Below are positions 29,306 through 35,425 of a DNA stretch of 38,745 nucleotides, one piece after another (position 1 is the stretch's first letter; the number at the start of each line of letters is the position of its first letter). A program made the position numbers and the translations under genes. Origin of the DNA: a virus; the IMG/VR virus record IMGVR_UViG_3300018420_000045, positions 1 to 38,745 of that record, one strand, 5' to 3'. Under the pieces are notes generated by a model that saw only the letters and a list, made by a program, of their open reading frames with translations, was not told the DNA's origin and ran no database searches.

Positions 29306-29646
29306 CTCACGTGTACCTTACAGAACTCGTGAACCAATTCCCACACGCGCTCGATGACTCGCTGTGACATCTGGTCAGGATGGTTATCTGAGTCTGGGTC
29401 CTCTGCCGCCTCTGGATGGTGCCAAAGGTTGTAGTGGTTCCTGATGTACATGCCGGTTGTAAAATGATAACGTATGAGCTGGCGTCGGTCCGTGATCTTC
29501 AGAAGTTCGATCACGTCGTGCTGCTCAAGTTTACTGTACACGTCGTGGGCGATACTCTCGATGGAGAGATATCGCGGCGTAGGTGTCCAATAAGACATCA
29601 CACGCGCATAAGCGTCGGACCATGCGTCAAACCACCACAACCACAT
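29302..29646 (-). CDS. DUF6794-like protein
   Basis: A 114-residue protein from the ATG at 29646, with GGGAGG upstream (the frame opens at a TTG six codons earlier). It begins with the Trp-rich MWLWWFDAWSDAYARVMSYW. The second half, LIRYHFTTGMYIRNHYNLWH then DQMSQRVIERVWELVH, resembles DUF6794 proteins, found in phages and bacteria (G-M-x-I-R-N...L-W and an S-x-x-I-I-x-x-W helix). Function unknown. First gene after the divergent promoters at 29676-29715. Confidence 0.6.
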   Translation of the reverse strand: MWLWWFDAWSDAYARVMSYWTPTPRYLSIESIAHDVYSKLEQHDVIELLKITDRRQLIRYHFTTGMYIRNHYNLWHHPEAAEDPDSDNHPDQMSQRVIERVWELVHEFCKVHVR

Positions 29647-29675
29647 CTGTACTGGACCTCCCAAAATTCAACGGC

Positions 29676-29704
29676 ACTATACCCCCTTGAAGGTTTATCG
29701 TCAA
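29676..29704 (-). promoter_or_regulatory. Leftward promoter, near consensus
   Basis: Minus strand TTGACG (29699-29704), 17-nt spacer, TATAGT (29676-29681), about 30 nt ahead of the SD of the 29302-29646 gene. No TTAA operator is associated with it. Confidence 0.6.
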
Positions 29705-29715
29705 CATGGTAGCCT
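29687..29715 (+). promoter_or_regulatory. Possible divergent rightward promoter
   Basis: Plus strand TTGAAG (29687-29692), 17-nt spacer, TAGCCT (29710-29715). It overlaps the leftward promoter back to back, so the two would compete. The downstream leader includes a lone GTTAAG. Confidence 0.35.
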
Positions 29716-29746
29716 ACATCGTTAAGTATATCTGGAAAGGATAAAA

Positions 29747-29974
29747 ATGCCACAGGTTCACGATAGAGTCTACGTATCTGCTCCGGCGATAAACTGCGAA
29801 ATCGTCGTATACGGATTCGCGTACGGAGACGATCCTACCGAGCTGTTCAGCGCGCTCCGCAGGAAGTATCCCCTTCTGGAGGGTTCGCAGATGCAGGTTC
29901 GGTCTCCTCCATGCGTTGGCGGCGGCTCCAGCGTCCCGGTGGTTGTCTCAAAGATGAAAGGAGTGTTCGTCTAA
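29747..29974 (+). CDS. Hypothetical protein, rightward, 75 residues
   Basis: One of only three rightward genes. It has SD GGAAAGGA and ATG at 29747. The sequence (MPQVHDRVYVSAPAINCEIV, DDPTELFSALRRKYPLLEG) suggests a small alpha/beta protein and ends VSKMKGVFV. No family recognised. Its stop overlaps the next ATG (TAATG). Confidence 0.55.
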   Translation: MPQVHDRVYVSAPAINCEIVVYGFAYGDDPTELFSALRRKYPLLEGSQMQVRSPPCVGGGSSVPVVVSKMKGVFV

Positions 29975-30219
29975 TGCGAACAAAGAGCAAACAAGGCGGC
30001 GGAAACAGCGGGACTAAGCTGAAGGACGCCAATGGTAACGTCGTCCGCGATCAGTACGGTCGTGCCAAGTTCCGTGGGCAGCCTCATCCCCCAGGGGCGA
30101 CGAATGCGACGCGCGCCATGCGTCGCGTCCGCAACCGGAAAATCTATCTCGACGCGCTGGCTGAAGAGCGGCGCGAGCGGGAAGCCAAGGCTGAGATCGG
30201 TAGACTGGTGCCCGCATAA
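29974..30219 (+). CDS. Small basic protein, rightward
   Basis: An 81-residue protein from the ATG at 29974 (SD AAGGAG). It is Lys/Arg/Gly-rich: MRTKSKQGGGNSGTKLKDAN, then RMRRVRNRK-like RAMRRVRNRKIYLDALAEER. It is probably disordered and nucleic-acid-binding. Convergent with the H-NS-like gene across the hairpin at 30227-30255. No known family. Confidence 0.5.
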   Translation: MRTKSKQGGGNSGTKLKDANGNVVRDQYGRAKFRGQPHPPGATNATRAMRRVRNRKIYLDALAEERREREAKAEIGRLVPA

Positions 30220-30226
30220 AAGAGTA

Positions 30227-30255
30227 GCCCCGCGCCGGAGGGTACGGCGCGGGGC
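30227..30255. terminator. Bidirectional terminator between convergent genes
   Basis: GCCCCGCGCC (30227-30236) pairs perfectly with GGCGCGGGGC (30246-30255), loop 9 nt. On the minus strand it is followed by TACTCTTTTA; on the plus strand there is no T-run, so it works best for the leftward H-NS-like transcript. Confidence 0.6.
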
Positions 30256-30308
30256 CTCACGCTCGATCCTAGGGGGGGTGTAACGCGCGGAGGGGGGAAT
30301 CCGTCGTG

Positions 30309-30452
30309 TTACGACCGAGCGCGGAAGTCTTCGAGCTTGACGCCGCGAATCTTGAGGCGCGTCTTCAGCCATGTCGGCTGCCGACCGCGACCAGTCCACG
30401 TATTGCGCGGATTCTCAGGGTCGATGTAGGCTGCCCTAGCGGGGGGCTCCAC
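30309..30452 (-). CDS. H-NS/MvaT-type DNA-binding domain in a second frame
   Basis: A 47-residue frame from a possible GTG at 30452 (AGGAAG 4 nt upstream) to the TAA at 30309. It contains YIDPENPRNTWTGRGRQPTW, the C-terminal AT-minor-groove-binding motif of the H-NS/StpA/MvaT class (W-T-G-R-G-R-Q-P). It is the missing C-terminal half of the gene at 30436-30711, in the +1 frame, and ends KTRLKIRGVKLEDFRARS. It may be made by frameshift or from its own GTG, which would give a DNA-binding domain without oligomerisation. Motif certain; expression mode unknown. Confidence 0.7.
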   Translation of the reverse strand: MEPPARAAYIDPENPRNTWTGRGRQPTWLKTRLKIRGVKLEDFRARS

Positions 30453-30711
30453 CGCTTCCTGGGGTGCGGCGCTTTGTCTTGGCGACGACGCTGCCGAAGA
30501 GTTCCTGAACCGTAAATCCGCTCGCCTTGATGGTCTGCATCACGTTGGCTCTCACGTCTTCACGAAGCGTGCGCCGTGCCTCGGCGATCTGGAACTCGAT
30601 ATCATCCCGCTGCCGAACGAGGTTCGTCAGGGTGCGCGTCGTTGACAGATTGTTCGCCGTGCGCTTCACCCGCTTTGCGGGAGTACGCGCCTTAGTAGCT
30701 TTTGCGGCCAT
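30436..30711 (-). CDS. H-NS-like N-terminal/oligomerisation half, frame ends before DNA-binding domain
   Basis: From the ATG at 30711 (SD GAGG, 5 nt) a basic N-terminus (MAAKATKARTPAKRVKRTAN) leads to a coiled helix (LTNLVRQRDDIEFQIAEARR) and GFTVQELFGSVVAKTKRR, as in H-NS-family proteins. The frame then runs into PGSGGAPR and a stop at 30436. A +1 shift near CCCC (30461-30464) or CCCCCC (30441-30446) would give a complete H-NS with the WTGRGRQP motif. H-NS-like proteins silence AT-rich DNA; phage versions often interfere with the host's. It starts in the end of a membrane protein gene. Confidence 0.6.
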   Translation of the reverse strand: MAAKATKARTPAKRVKRTANNLSTTRTLTNLVRQRDDIEFQIAEARRTLREDVRANVMQTIKASGFTVQELFGSVVAKTKRRTPGSGGAPR

Positions 30712-30974
30712 GGGGTCCTCTTCACGGTTTTCCACTTTGTACATACGTTCGCCCACACGGGGAGATACTGGCTATGAGGGACGGCGAAACTAGCGCCGGT
30801 TGCTGGATCGAAAATCTCCGTGTAGGTGTATGCCTTATCGAATGCTACGCAGTGGCGATCTTCCCCAGGGACGGCCCACAAATAGACGCCGTATCCGATA
30901 AGAAGGTATATACCAAACGCTGCGAAGTTCAAAGACATTATTGCGGTATACACGAGTGTAGTCGTGTTGTCCAA
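30666..30974 (-). CDS. Single-pass membrane protein, uncertain
   Basis: A 102-residue frame from a TTG at 30974 (AAGG 4-5 nt upstream) with one clear hydrophobic segment (about 14-36: LNFAAFGIYLLIGYGVYLWA) and an aromatic, basic C-terminus (KWKTVKRTPWPQKLLRRVLP). It overlaps the H-NS-like start by 46 bases. Start and even coding status are uncertain. If real it is a small inner-membrane protein. Confidence 0.4.
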   Translation of the reverse strand: MDNTTTLVYTAIMSLNFAAFGIYLLIGYGVYLWAVPGEDRHCVAFDKAYTYTEIFDPATGASFAVPHSQYLPVWANVCTKWKTVKRTPWPQKLLRRVLPQSG

Positions 30975-30980
30975 GATACC

Positions 30981-31352
30981 TTATTTATTTGGTAAATTTC
31001 TTATCTGCCAGTCGGCGATCAGTCTCGTCACTTGATCCAATGATTTTGCGTATTTCTTTATGATATCCTGAAGGGCCTTTTCAGTGTAGTCCGCTATGTG
31101 CATATCCACGAGGTCACGGAACTCCTCGCTGCGGTAGCGGAGGGTATCGATAACAAGCTCTTTGTCTGGGTACCTCAAAGATGGATCGCGTAGAGTATCC
31201 GCCGCGCGGTCGTACTGGTGCGCGAGGTAAAGGAGAGTTTCGGCTATTTTGCGATGCGGTGGAGCGTCATCGACAATCTTATCCGGGTCCAGCTTTACGC
31301 GTGGACGTTCGATAACTTCGTCGGACTCCGCATTGTAGTAATTTATCTTCAT
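30981..31352 (-). CDS. Hypothetical helical protein, probably leaderless
   Basis: A 123-residue protein (MKINYYNAESDEVIERPRVK, then YLAHQYDRAADTLRDPSL and a DYTEKALQDIIKKYAKSL helix) of unknown function. The ATG at 31352 has no SD: only TCTTCCTCC precedes it. It is six bases after the putative -10 box, so it should be translated from a leaderless mRNA. An arginine/aspartate-rich helical bundle is likely. It is first in its transcript, under operator control. Confidence 0.6.
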   Translation of the reverse strand: MKINYYNAESDEVIERPRVKLDPDKIVDDAPPHRKIAETLLYLAHQYDRAADTLRDPSLRYPDKELVIDTLRYRSEEFRDLVDMHIADYTEKALQDIIKKYAKSLDQVTRLIADWQIRNLPNK

Positions 31353-31358
31353 GGAGGA

Positions 31359-31387
31359 AGATTAACAGTATTCATTAACCATGTCAA
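31359..31387 (-). promoter_or_regulatory. Leaderless promoter with operator
   Basis: Minus strand TTGACA (31382-31387), 17-nt spacer, TAATCT (31359-31364), 6 bases, then ATG at 31352. TTAA cores at 31362 and 31375 (13 bp apart) fill the spacer and -10 as in the portal promoter at 10709-10736. Confidence 0.65.
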
Positions 31388-31392
31388 GGGGG

Positions 31393-31420
31393 TTGACGAT
31401 TCAATACAGTATGCTATACC
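31393..31420 (+). promoter_or_regulatory. Divergent rightward promoter
   Basis: Plus strand TTGACG (31393-31398), 16-nt spacer, TATACC (31415-31420). It drives the gene at 31450-31680 and starts five bases beyond the leftward -35 box. A protein bound at the adjacent operator could affect both. Confidence 0.5.
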
Positions 31421-31449
31421 AACGTGTCTCAAACAGTAAGGACACTATC

Positions 31450-31680
31450 ATGAGTCAGGAACATACCGAAGGGGCGCTGGATGCGTTCGAAAGCGTCGCT
31501 GCGCGCTACCGCGACGCTATCGACGCTCTCGTTGGCGGAGCCACTGTTACCATCACAATTGATGGCACCGATACGCATCTGTCGCTGCCGAATACGCACC
31601 GGGGTGTGATGATCGGCATTCTCGACGACCACCGCGCGATGATCGAATACGGCGTCGCTAGTGCGAGACAGGCCGCGTAG
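31450..31680 (+). CDS. Hypothetical protein, rightward, 76 residues
   Basis: From the ATG at 31450 (SD AAGGA, 7 nt): MSQEHTEGALDAFESVAARY, a helix, and a beta-type middle TVTITIDGTDTHLSL, then VMIGILDDHRAMIEYGVASA. Unknown family. Its 3' end overlaps the convergent gene at 31658-32044 by 23 bp. Confidence 0.55.
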   Translation: MSQEHTEGALDAFESVAARYRDAIDALVGGATVTITIDGTDTHLSLPNTHRGVMIGILDDHRAMIEYGVASARQAA

Positions 31681-32044
31681 GCGCGTCCACTATCTCCGCG
31701 AACTCTTGAAGGGTGGTCGCTTTGCGGCTGCCCTTTTCTGTTCGCCCAAAGGCGTGGGTGTGAGAGGCTACCAGCCGCAAACCCGCGTGTTGTTCCCCAG
31801 CTCTGTCCACCCAAATGGTCATTGTCGCGGCCACGATGTACGGTTTCTGCGTAGGACGGTCACAGAAGAGCCCAGACAGCCCGCTGACCGCCTTAATGAT
31901 CTCGCAGGTCTGCGGATACCTGAACGCGCTATCGGGCGTCAGGCGGTCGATATGAAGGCCGAAACCACTGCCGTTCTCAAGCAGCTCCGCCGAGCCCGCC
32001 TCAGCGACCGGGAGAATAGCCGATATGGTGAAGGTGTGTAACAT
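31658..32044 (-). CDS. Hypothetical beta-rich protein, 128 residues
   Basis: From the ATG at 32044 (SD GAGGA, 9 nt) rather than an earlier start at 32077. It includes MLHTFTISAILPVAEAGSAE, GFGLHIDRLTPDSAFRYPQT and VAATMTIWVDRAGEQHAGLR, strand-rich with no catalytic motif. Unknown role. Convergent overlap with the rightward gene. Confidence 0.5.
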   Translation of the reverse strand: MLHTFTISAILPVAEAGSAELLENGSGFGLHIDRLTPDSAFRYPQTCEIIKAVSGLSGLFCDRPTQKPYIVAATMTIWVDRAGEQHAGLRLVASHTHAFGRTEKGSRKATTLQEFAEIVDAPTRPVSH

Positions 32045-32082
32045 CTGTGGTATCCTCTTGACAGCAGTCAATACCACATAAT

Positions 32083-32676
32083 CTAGATCGAGAAAGCCTT
32101 TTTTGCTCTCGACACCACCTTTTCCGTCATCTGTAGCCTCAATAGGTAAATCTCCTCCTTACCAGGAGGGATATTCCTAGGGCCATCCCCTGCGAACTGG
32201 AATCCAAGCAGTTTGCTGTAAGTCACCGCCAGAGAGTGAATAGCTGTTGTGTAAACGTCGTTCACCCCCGCCTTGATGGCCCGCTCCGCCGCCCTCCCGA
32301 GCATGTTGTATATGATCCGGTAACGTACGGCTGGGTTGATGATCATGGGGTCTACCGTCATCCGAGATATCTCCATACCACCCGTGGGGGAGATGACAGT
32401 TGGCCAGTAGGTCTCATGCGGGAGTGGCGTCCCGAAATTCAGTCTGAAACTTCCTACAGGGTCAGTCCCCTTGCAGGCGACGTACAACTCGGCCCCTCTT
32501 CTCTTGTCGTTGTTGTCTGTGAGGTCACACGGGCGCTCGTTGATCAGATACTTCTGATACGCAGCGAACCGCATATCGGCGATCCGCTTCAGATCGTCGG
32601 TTCTTTCAATGTGTAGATTCATATATCGTACTATGACGCACTCAGAACGAAGACGCTGCTGAACGATGGAATACAT
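32083..32676 (-). CDS. GNAT acyltransferase, LuxI/FeeM-like
   Basis: A 197-residue protein with the acyl-homoserine-lactone / N-acyl amino acid synthase fold. Features: MRFAAYQKYLINERPCD near the start, VGSFRLNFG (strand), the hallmark GMEISRMTVDPMI (LuxI E-x-S/T-R-x-x-V), and IIYNMLGRAAERAIKAGVND then a TAIHSLAVTYSKLLGFQFAG helix-strand as in FeeM and GNAT enzymes. These use acyl-CoA or acyl-ACP to make amino-lipid signals. In a phage it might alter host signalling, or acylate another amine. Start at 32676 (GGAAAG) overlaps the previous gene by 46 bases; an ATG at 32622 is the alternative. Confidence 0.7.
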   Translation of the reverse strand: MYSIVQQRLRSECVIVRYMNLHIERTDDLKRIADMRFAAYQKYLINERPCDLTDNNDKRRGAELYVACKGTDPVGSFRLNFGTPLPHETYWPTVISPTGGMEISRMTVDPMIINPAVRYRIIYNMLGRAAERAIKAGVNDVYTTAIHSLAVTYSKLLGFQFAGDGPRNIPPGKEEIYLLRLQMTEKVVSRAKKAFSI

Positions 32677-33083
32677 ATGAACTTTCCATCAGCGGAGCAA
32701 CTGCGCGCGAGTTGTGTCATCCTCCTGCGGGACACTGTGACCCAATGCGCCCGATCCTCTCCTGATAGACGCGGGTCGAGTGTTGTTAGGACATCGACCC
32801 TCGGGGCGAGGTCGCGCATAAGTTTATCCATCTCTTTCGGTAAGAAGACGCCGCTGTGAACGTCGTCAAGAGAATACTGCTCACCGCACCTCGTGCACTC
32901 GGCACGGCGATCAGTACAAGCGCCACATGGTGGGGGTGACGGTCCGCAGTGACACGGATCGTCGTGGACGGTTAGAACTCCTCCGCACCCTCTCCGCACG
33001 CAAAATGGAAACAATACTGTCCCGAGTCGCGAGCGTTGGATCGGTATGTCGTGGTAGAATAATAACGGAGCGTTAACGCGCAC
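32631..33083 (-). CDS. Zn-ribbon protein with several CxxC motifs
   Basis: A 150-residue frame from a GTG at 33083. Cysteine clusters CVRRGCGG, CHCG, CGAC and CTRCG (about 28-70) form probable zinc ribbons. The remainder has a helical YSLDDVHSGVFLPKEMDKLM and VSRRRMTQLARSC. Likely a nucleic-acid- or RNAP-binding small protein. Overlaps its neighbours at both ends. Confidence 0.5.
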   Translation of the reverse strand: MRVNAPLLFYHDIPIQRSRLGTVLFPFCVRRGCGGVLTVHDDPCHCGPSPPPCGACTDRRAECTRCGEQYSLDDVHSGVFLPKEMDKLMRDLAPRVDVLTTLDPRLSGEDRAHWVTVSRRRMTQLARSCSADGKFICIPSFSSVFVLSAS

Positions 33084-33396
33084 GGGCTTCTCTCAGAGCT
33101 TTTCGCGCCTCTTCGCGGCGATATTCACGACTGATCTTGATAGCCATCGATATCGTTTCCCTGGACATCGGGTAGGAAACGCTTACCCCTGGCGGGAGCG
33201 CTATATTCCTCCCAGCACTGCCGACGTAAGCCGACATCCGCCTACGCAGATTGCAGTACTCACACGTACACCCATCGTCGGCGTAGCCGAGGTTGTTGTT
33301 CGTGTGTCTCGCTGCTGCCTTATCGAGAATGACGGCGGGCAGCCTCTCAGCTACCCGCGCGTTCACCTCGTCCCAGATGTCGTCGAAGACCGCCAT
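33073..33396 (-). CDS. Small basic protein with CxxxxC motif
   Basis: A 107-residue protein from the ATG at 33396 (one-base TGATG overlap). It reads MAVFDDIWDEVNARVAERLP, contains DGCTCEYCNLRRRM (Cys cluster) and ends in an Arg/Glu helix (ISREYRREEARKALREARAR). Unknown role. Confidence 0.5.
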   Translation of the reverse strand: MAVFDDIWDEVNARVAERLPAVILDKAAARHTNNNLGYADDGCTCEYCNLRRRMSAYVGSAGRNIALPPGVSVSYPMSRETISMAIKISREYRREEARKALREARAR

Positions 33397-33770
33397 CACT
33401 TACCGTTCAGCGCGCCCTGGAGCTTGCCCCAGGTTTCGTTGTCGTTCTTCTCGAACGCCTCATCGACCAGCTTGCTGATCTTGGCGAAGCGGTCTTCGGC
33501 CTTCTTCTTGGAGTCGATCTGCTCCTTCGAGTACGACTCGCCGACCTTGTTCCCGTTCTCGTCGTAAGAGACGTTCGCCGGTTTCTTGAGGATGGCGCTG
33601 CGCTCCTTGCTCAACTTCGAGAGTTCTTCGATAGCGTTGAGCAGCATCTCCGAGCGGGACCGCAAGACCTTATCGGCCAGTTCCTCTACGATCTCGGCGC
33701 GCAGGATCGGGATGCTCTTCGCCAAGCGGTCGGCGACTTCTTCGTGCAGTGTCTTGATCTGTTCTGACAT
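33396..33770 (-). CDS. Coiled-coil hypothetical protein, 124 residues
   Basis: From the ATG at 33770 (SD AAGGA, about 11 nt upstream in the previous gene). It is heavily charged and helical: MSEQIKTLHEEVADRLAKSI, then VLRSRSEMLLNAIEELSKLS and SKKKAEDRFAKISKLVDEAF. A frame continuing to 33863 is antisense noise and not used. Unknown; perhaps an adaptor. Confidence 0.55.
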   Translation of the reverse strand: MSEQIKTLHEEVADRLAKSIPILRAEIVEELADKVLRSRSEMLLNAIEELSKLSKERSAILKKPANVSYDENGNKVGESYSKEQIDSKKKAEDRFAKISKLVDEAFEKNDNETWGKLQGALNGK

Positions 33771-33771
33771 T

Positions 33772-34152
33772 TTAGAGGTATTCCTTCCATTCAGGTGGCA
33801 TGATGCAGTTTGGTGGTGCTCCCTTGAAGAGGGGAGCGATATCGGCGTGGGTGTAACCTGCAAGACCGGTGCCGAGGGCGGTCACGTAGAATTCAACGGC
33901 GTCGAATGCCGTAGCGAAATCGAGAAAGACTTTGACATGGTGGTTGATGTGCTCAAGCTCCATCGTCTCAATCTTCCAGTCCTTGGTAGGGATGGCATAG
34001 GACCGTCCCATGATGCCAATCCCCGCGCCGTATCGCGCCCCACAGCGCTCTTTAGCGAATAACGCAGCACCGGCTCCGTGGATACCCGCAAGGTTCGAGC
34101 CGAATACGAAAATCTGCGGAGGCTCCCAACTCGGCCTTCCAAAATCTGTCAT
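33772..34152 (-). CDS. Macrodomain-like phage protein (A1S_2505-type)
   Basis: A 126-residue protein with the signature FVFGSNLAGIHGAGAALFAK, YGAGIGIMGRSYAIPTKD, VTALGTGLAGYTHADIAPLF and NCIMPPEW. This is the phage-associated family related to macrodomains, which bind or hydrolyse ADP-ribose derivatives; the G-x-G loops that hold the ligand are present. It may reverse host ADP-ribosylation defences or process NAD-derived metabolites. Start ATG overlaps the preceding stop (ATGA). Confidence 0.7.
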   Translation of the reverse strand: MTDFGRPSWEPPQIFVFGSNLAGIHGAGAALFAKERCGARYGAGIGIMGRSYAIPTKDWKIETMELEHINHHVKVFLDFATAFDAVEFYVTALGTGLAGYTHADIAPLFKGAPPNCIMPPEWKEYL

Positions 34153-34634
34153 GCGTGCGTCTCCGGTTTATCCCGCTGTCGATACTTTCTACGACCATAC
34201 CCAGATTCAATCTGGCGCATGGCTAGGTATAGTCTTTCGTCTAACTGCTCGGTAGCTCCTGGGAAGTCATCCGAGAGTTCCGGGTTGTCGTAGAGGACGG
34301 TCTTGGACGCATACTCAGTCCATTTGATTTCGTCGTATTCGAACTCGACAAGAACTTTCCTCGGGCGGGGATTCTTGACTCTGGCCTTGTTCAACTTTTC
34401 GCACTTCCTCAGTGCTTCGTAGAGCTTGTCTTCCAATTCGTCGGTCGCTCCACGGTACGTGTCGGCCAGTTCGCTTTCGTTACACCTCGCCACGCGCACG
34501 GCATACTCTACCCAGCGAATCTCTTCAAGACGTAGCCATACTTCTGTAGGGTCTGGCGCGGTCTTGCCGTACATGAACTCTCTCGACATGTGCGGGACAG
34601 TCGGATAGTTCGCTCTTCCTCTGGTGTTGGCCAT
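34149..34634 (-). CDS. Hypothetical protein with internal duplication
   Basis: A 161-residue protein from the ATG at 34634. Two homologous halves are seen: EIRWVEYAVRVARCNESELA with TDELEDKLYEALRKCE, and EIKWTEYASKTVLYDNPELS with TEQLDERLYLAMRQIE. The unit is about 45 residues (alpha-helical) separated by a basic linker (ARVKNPRPRKVLVEFEYD). Such duplicated modules may bind a dimer or a repeated ligand. Unknown function. Confidence 0.55.
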   Translation of the reverse strand: MANTRGRANYPTVPHMSREFMYGKTAPDPTEVWLRLEEIRWVEYAVRVARCNESELADTYRGATDELEDKLYEALRKCEKLNKARVKNPRPRKVLVEFEYDEIKWTEYASKTVLYDNPELSDDFPGATEQLDERLYLAMRQIESGYGRRKYRQRDKPETHA

Positions 34635-34636
34635 AC

Positions 34637-34849
34637 TCAATCGTCCAGATAATCAGAAAAACAGCGGTACACGACGGTCCCGTCGTCGGCCACCCACCTA
34701 GCAGGCGGGGGGCCTTCACCGGGCCACCTGTGCTGCGGCTTGTAGTTCTCTGGGTTGTACTCGAAGGAGCAAGTCCCATTGATTCTAAGTTGTTTACACG
34801 CTTCTCCGCCTTCACAGCCGCTTACCGTGCAGTATGGTTTAGTCCACAT
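34637..34849 (-). CDS. Small Cys-rich protein, 70 residues
   Basis: Starts MWTKPYCTVSGCEGGEACKQ; cysteines at 7, 12, 18, 27 and 63 suggest a metal site. It overlaps the previous gene by 11 bases. Tail PPARWVADDGTVVYRCFSDY resembles a small beta unit. Unknown. Confidence 0.5.
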   Translation of the reverse strand: MWTKPYCTVSGCEGGEACKQLRINGTCSFEYNPENYKPQHRWPGEGPPPARWVADDGTVVYRCFSDYLDD

Positions 34850-35099
34850 CTGGAAACTCTCCTAGGCAGCGTATTCCTTTAACGTAGATATTATAGCCGT
34901 CCTCATAGAAATCCACGCCGAGTCGTAACAGGTACAGTCCTGGGCGCAACTCCTTCATCCACGCGTTATCCAGTCCTATATCCTCGGTCGTGTCCTCATC
35001 GAGGAATATGTCGGCATTCGCCAAGTCTTCGCTACGGTCGAGGATGAACGCCTTGTCAATGCTGTAGTCGATAGCGACGACTACCCAGTACACACCCAC
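34839..35099 (-). CDS. Hypothetical protein, 86 residues
   Basis: GTG start at 35099, or a second GTG two codons later. Acidic, with VVVAIDYSIDKAFILDRSED and a strand-rich end (LYLLRLGVDFYEDGYNIYVK). Overlaps the previous gene by 19 bases and the next by 11. Unknown role. Confidence 0.45.
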   Translation of the reverse strand: MGVYWVVVAIDYSIDKAFILDRSEDLANADIFLDEDTTEDIGLDNAWMKELRPGLYLLRLGVDFYEDGYNIYVKGIRCLGEFPDVD

Positions 35100-35425
35100 G
35101 TCTCTCTCCCTACGATAACCTGAAAGAAGCGCCGATCATACCTTCCGCGCGCCTCTACCGTCATATCACCAAGGTCGAACAGCTCGCACAGTAAATCCTC
35201 AACCATATCCCTGACGTTTTCCCCCGCCCCAGACAACTCTGCGGTCTTCGCGAACTTCAAAGCTAGGAGAGTAATGTCTTTATTGATGAGGTAGTGCGGT
35301 CTGAACTTTCCAACCTTGCCCAGCATGATCCAGCAAAAAGCGGTCAAGGCTATGGTCCCGTTTATCACAGCGTCCCACTCATGTGAGATATCAATGATAT
35401 CCCCGTAGCGCTTTGTGTTAGACAC
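35081..35425 (-). CDS. Hypothetical protein, 114 residues
   Basis: MSNTKRYGDIIDISHEWDAV at the start, then one hydrophobic stretch (GTIALTAFCWIMLG) that may be a buried or membrane helix, then ENVRDMVEDLLCELFDLG and VEARGRYDRRFFQVIVGRE. Start overlaps the previous stop region by 8 bases. Function unknown. Confidence 0.45.
   Translation of the reverse strand: MSNTKRYGDIIDISHEWDAVINGTIALTAFCWIMLGKVGKFRPHYLINKDITLLALKFAKTAELSGAGENVRDMVEDLLCELFDLGDMTVEARGRYDRRFFQVIVGRETWVCTG

Noticed and set aside
1161-31378. Reading the TTAA sites as normal CtrA boxes
   Set aside because: CtrA sites are TTAA-N7-TTAA; the spacing here is N9 in all nine cases, so only a related or different regulator is proposed.
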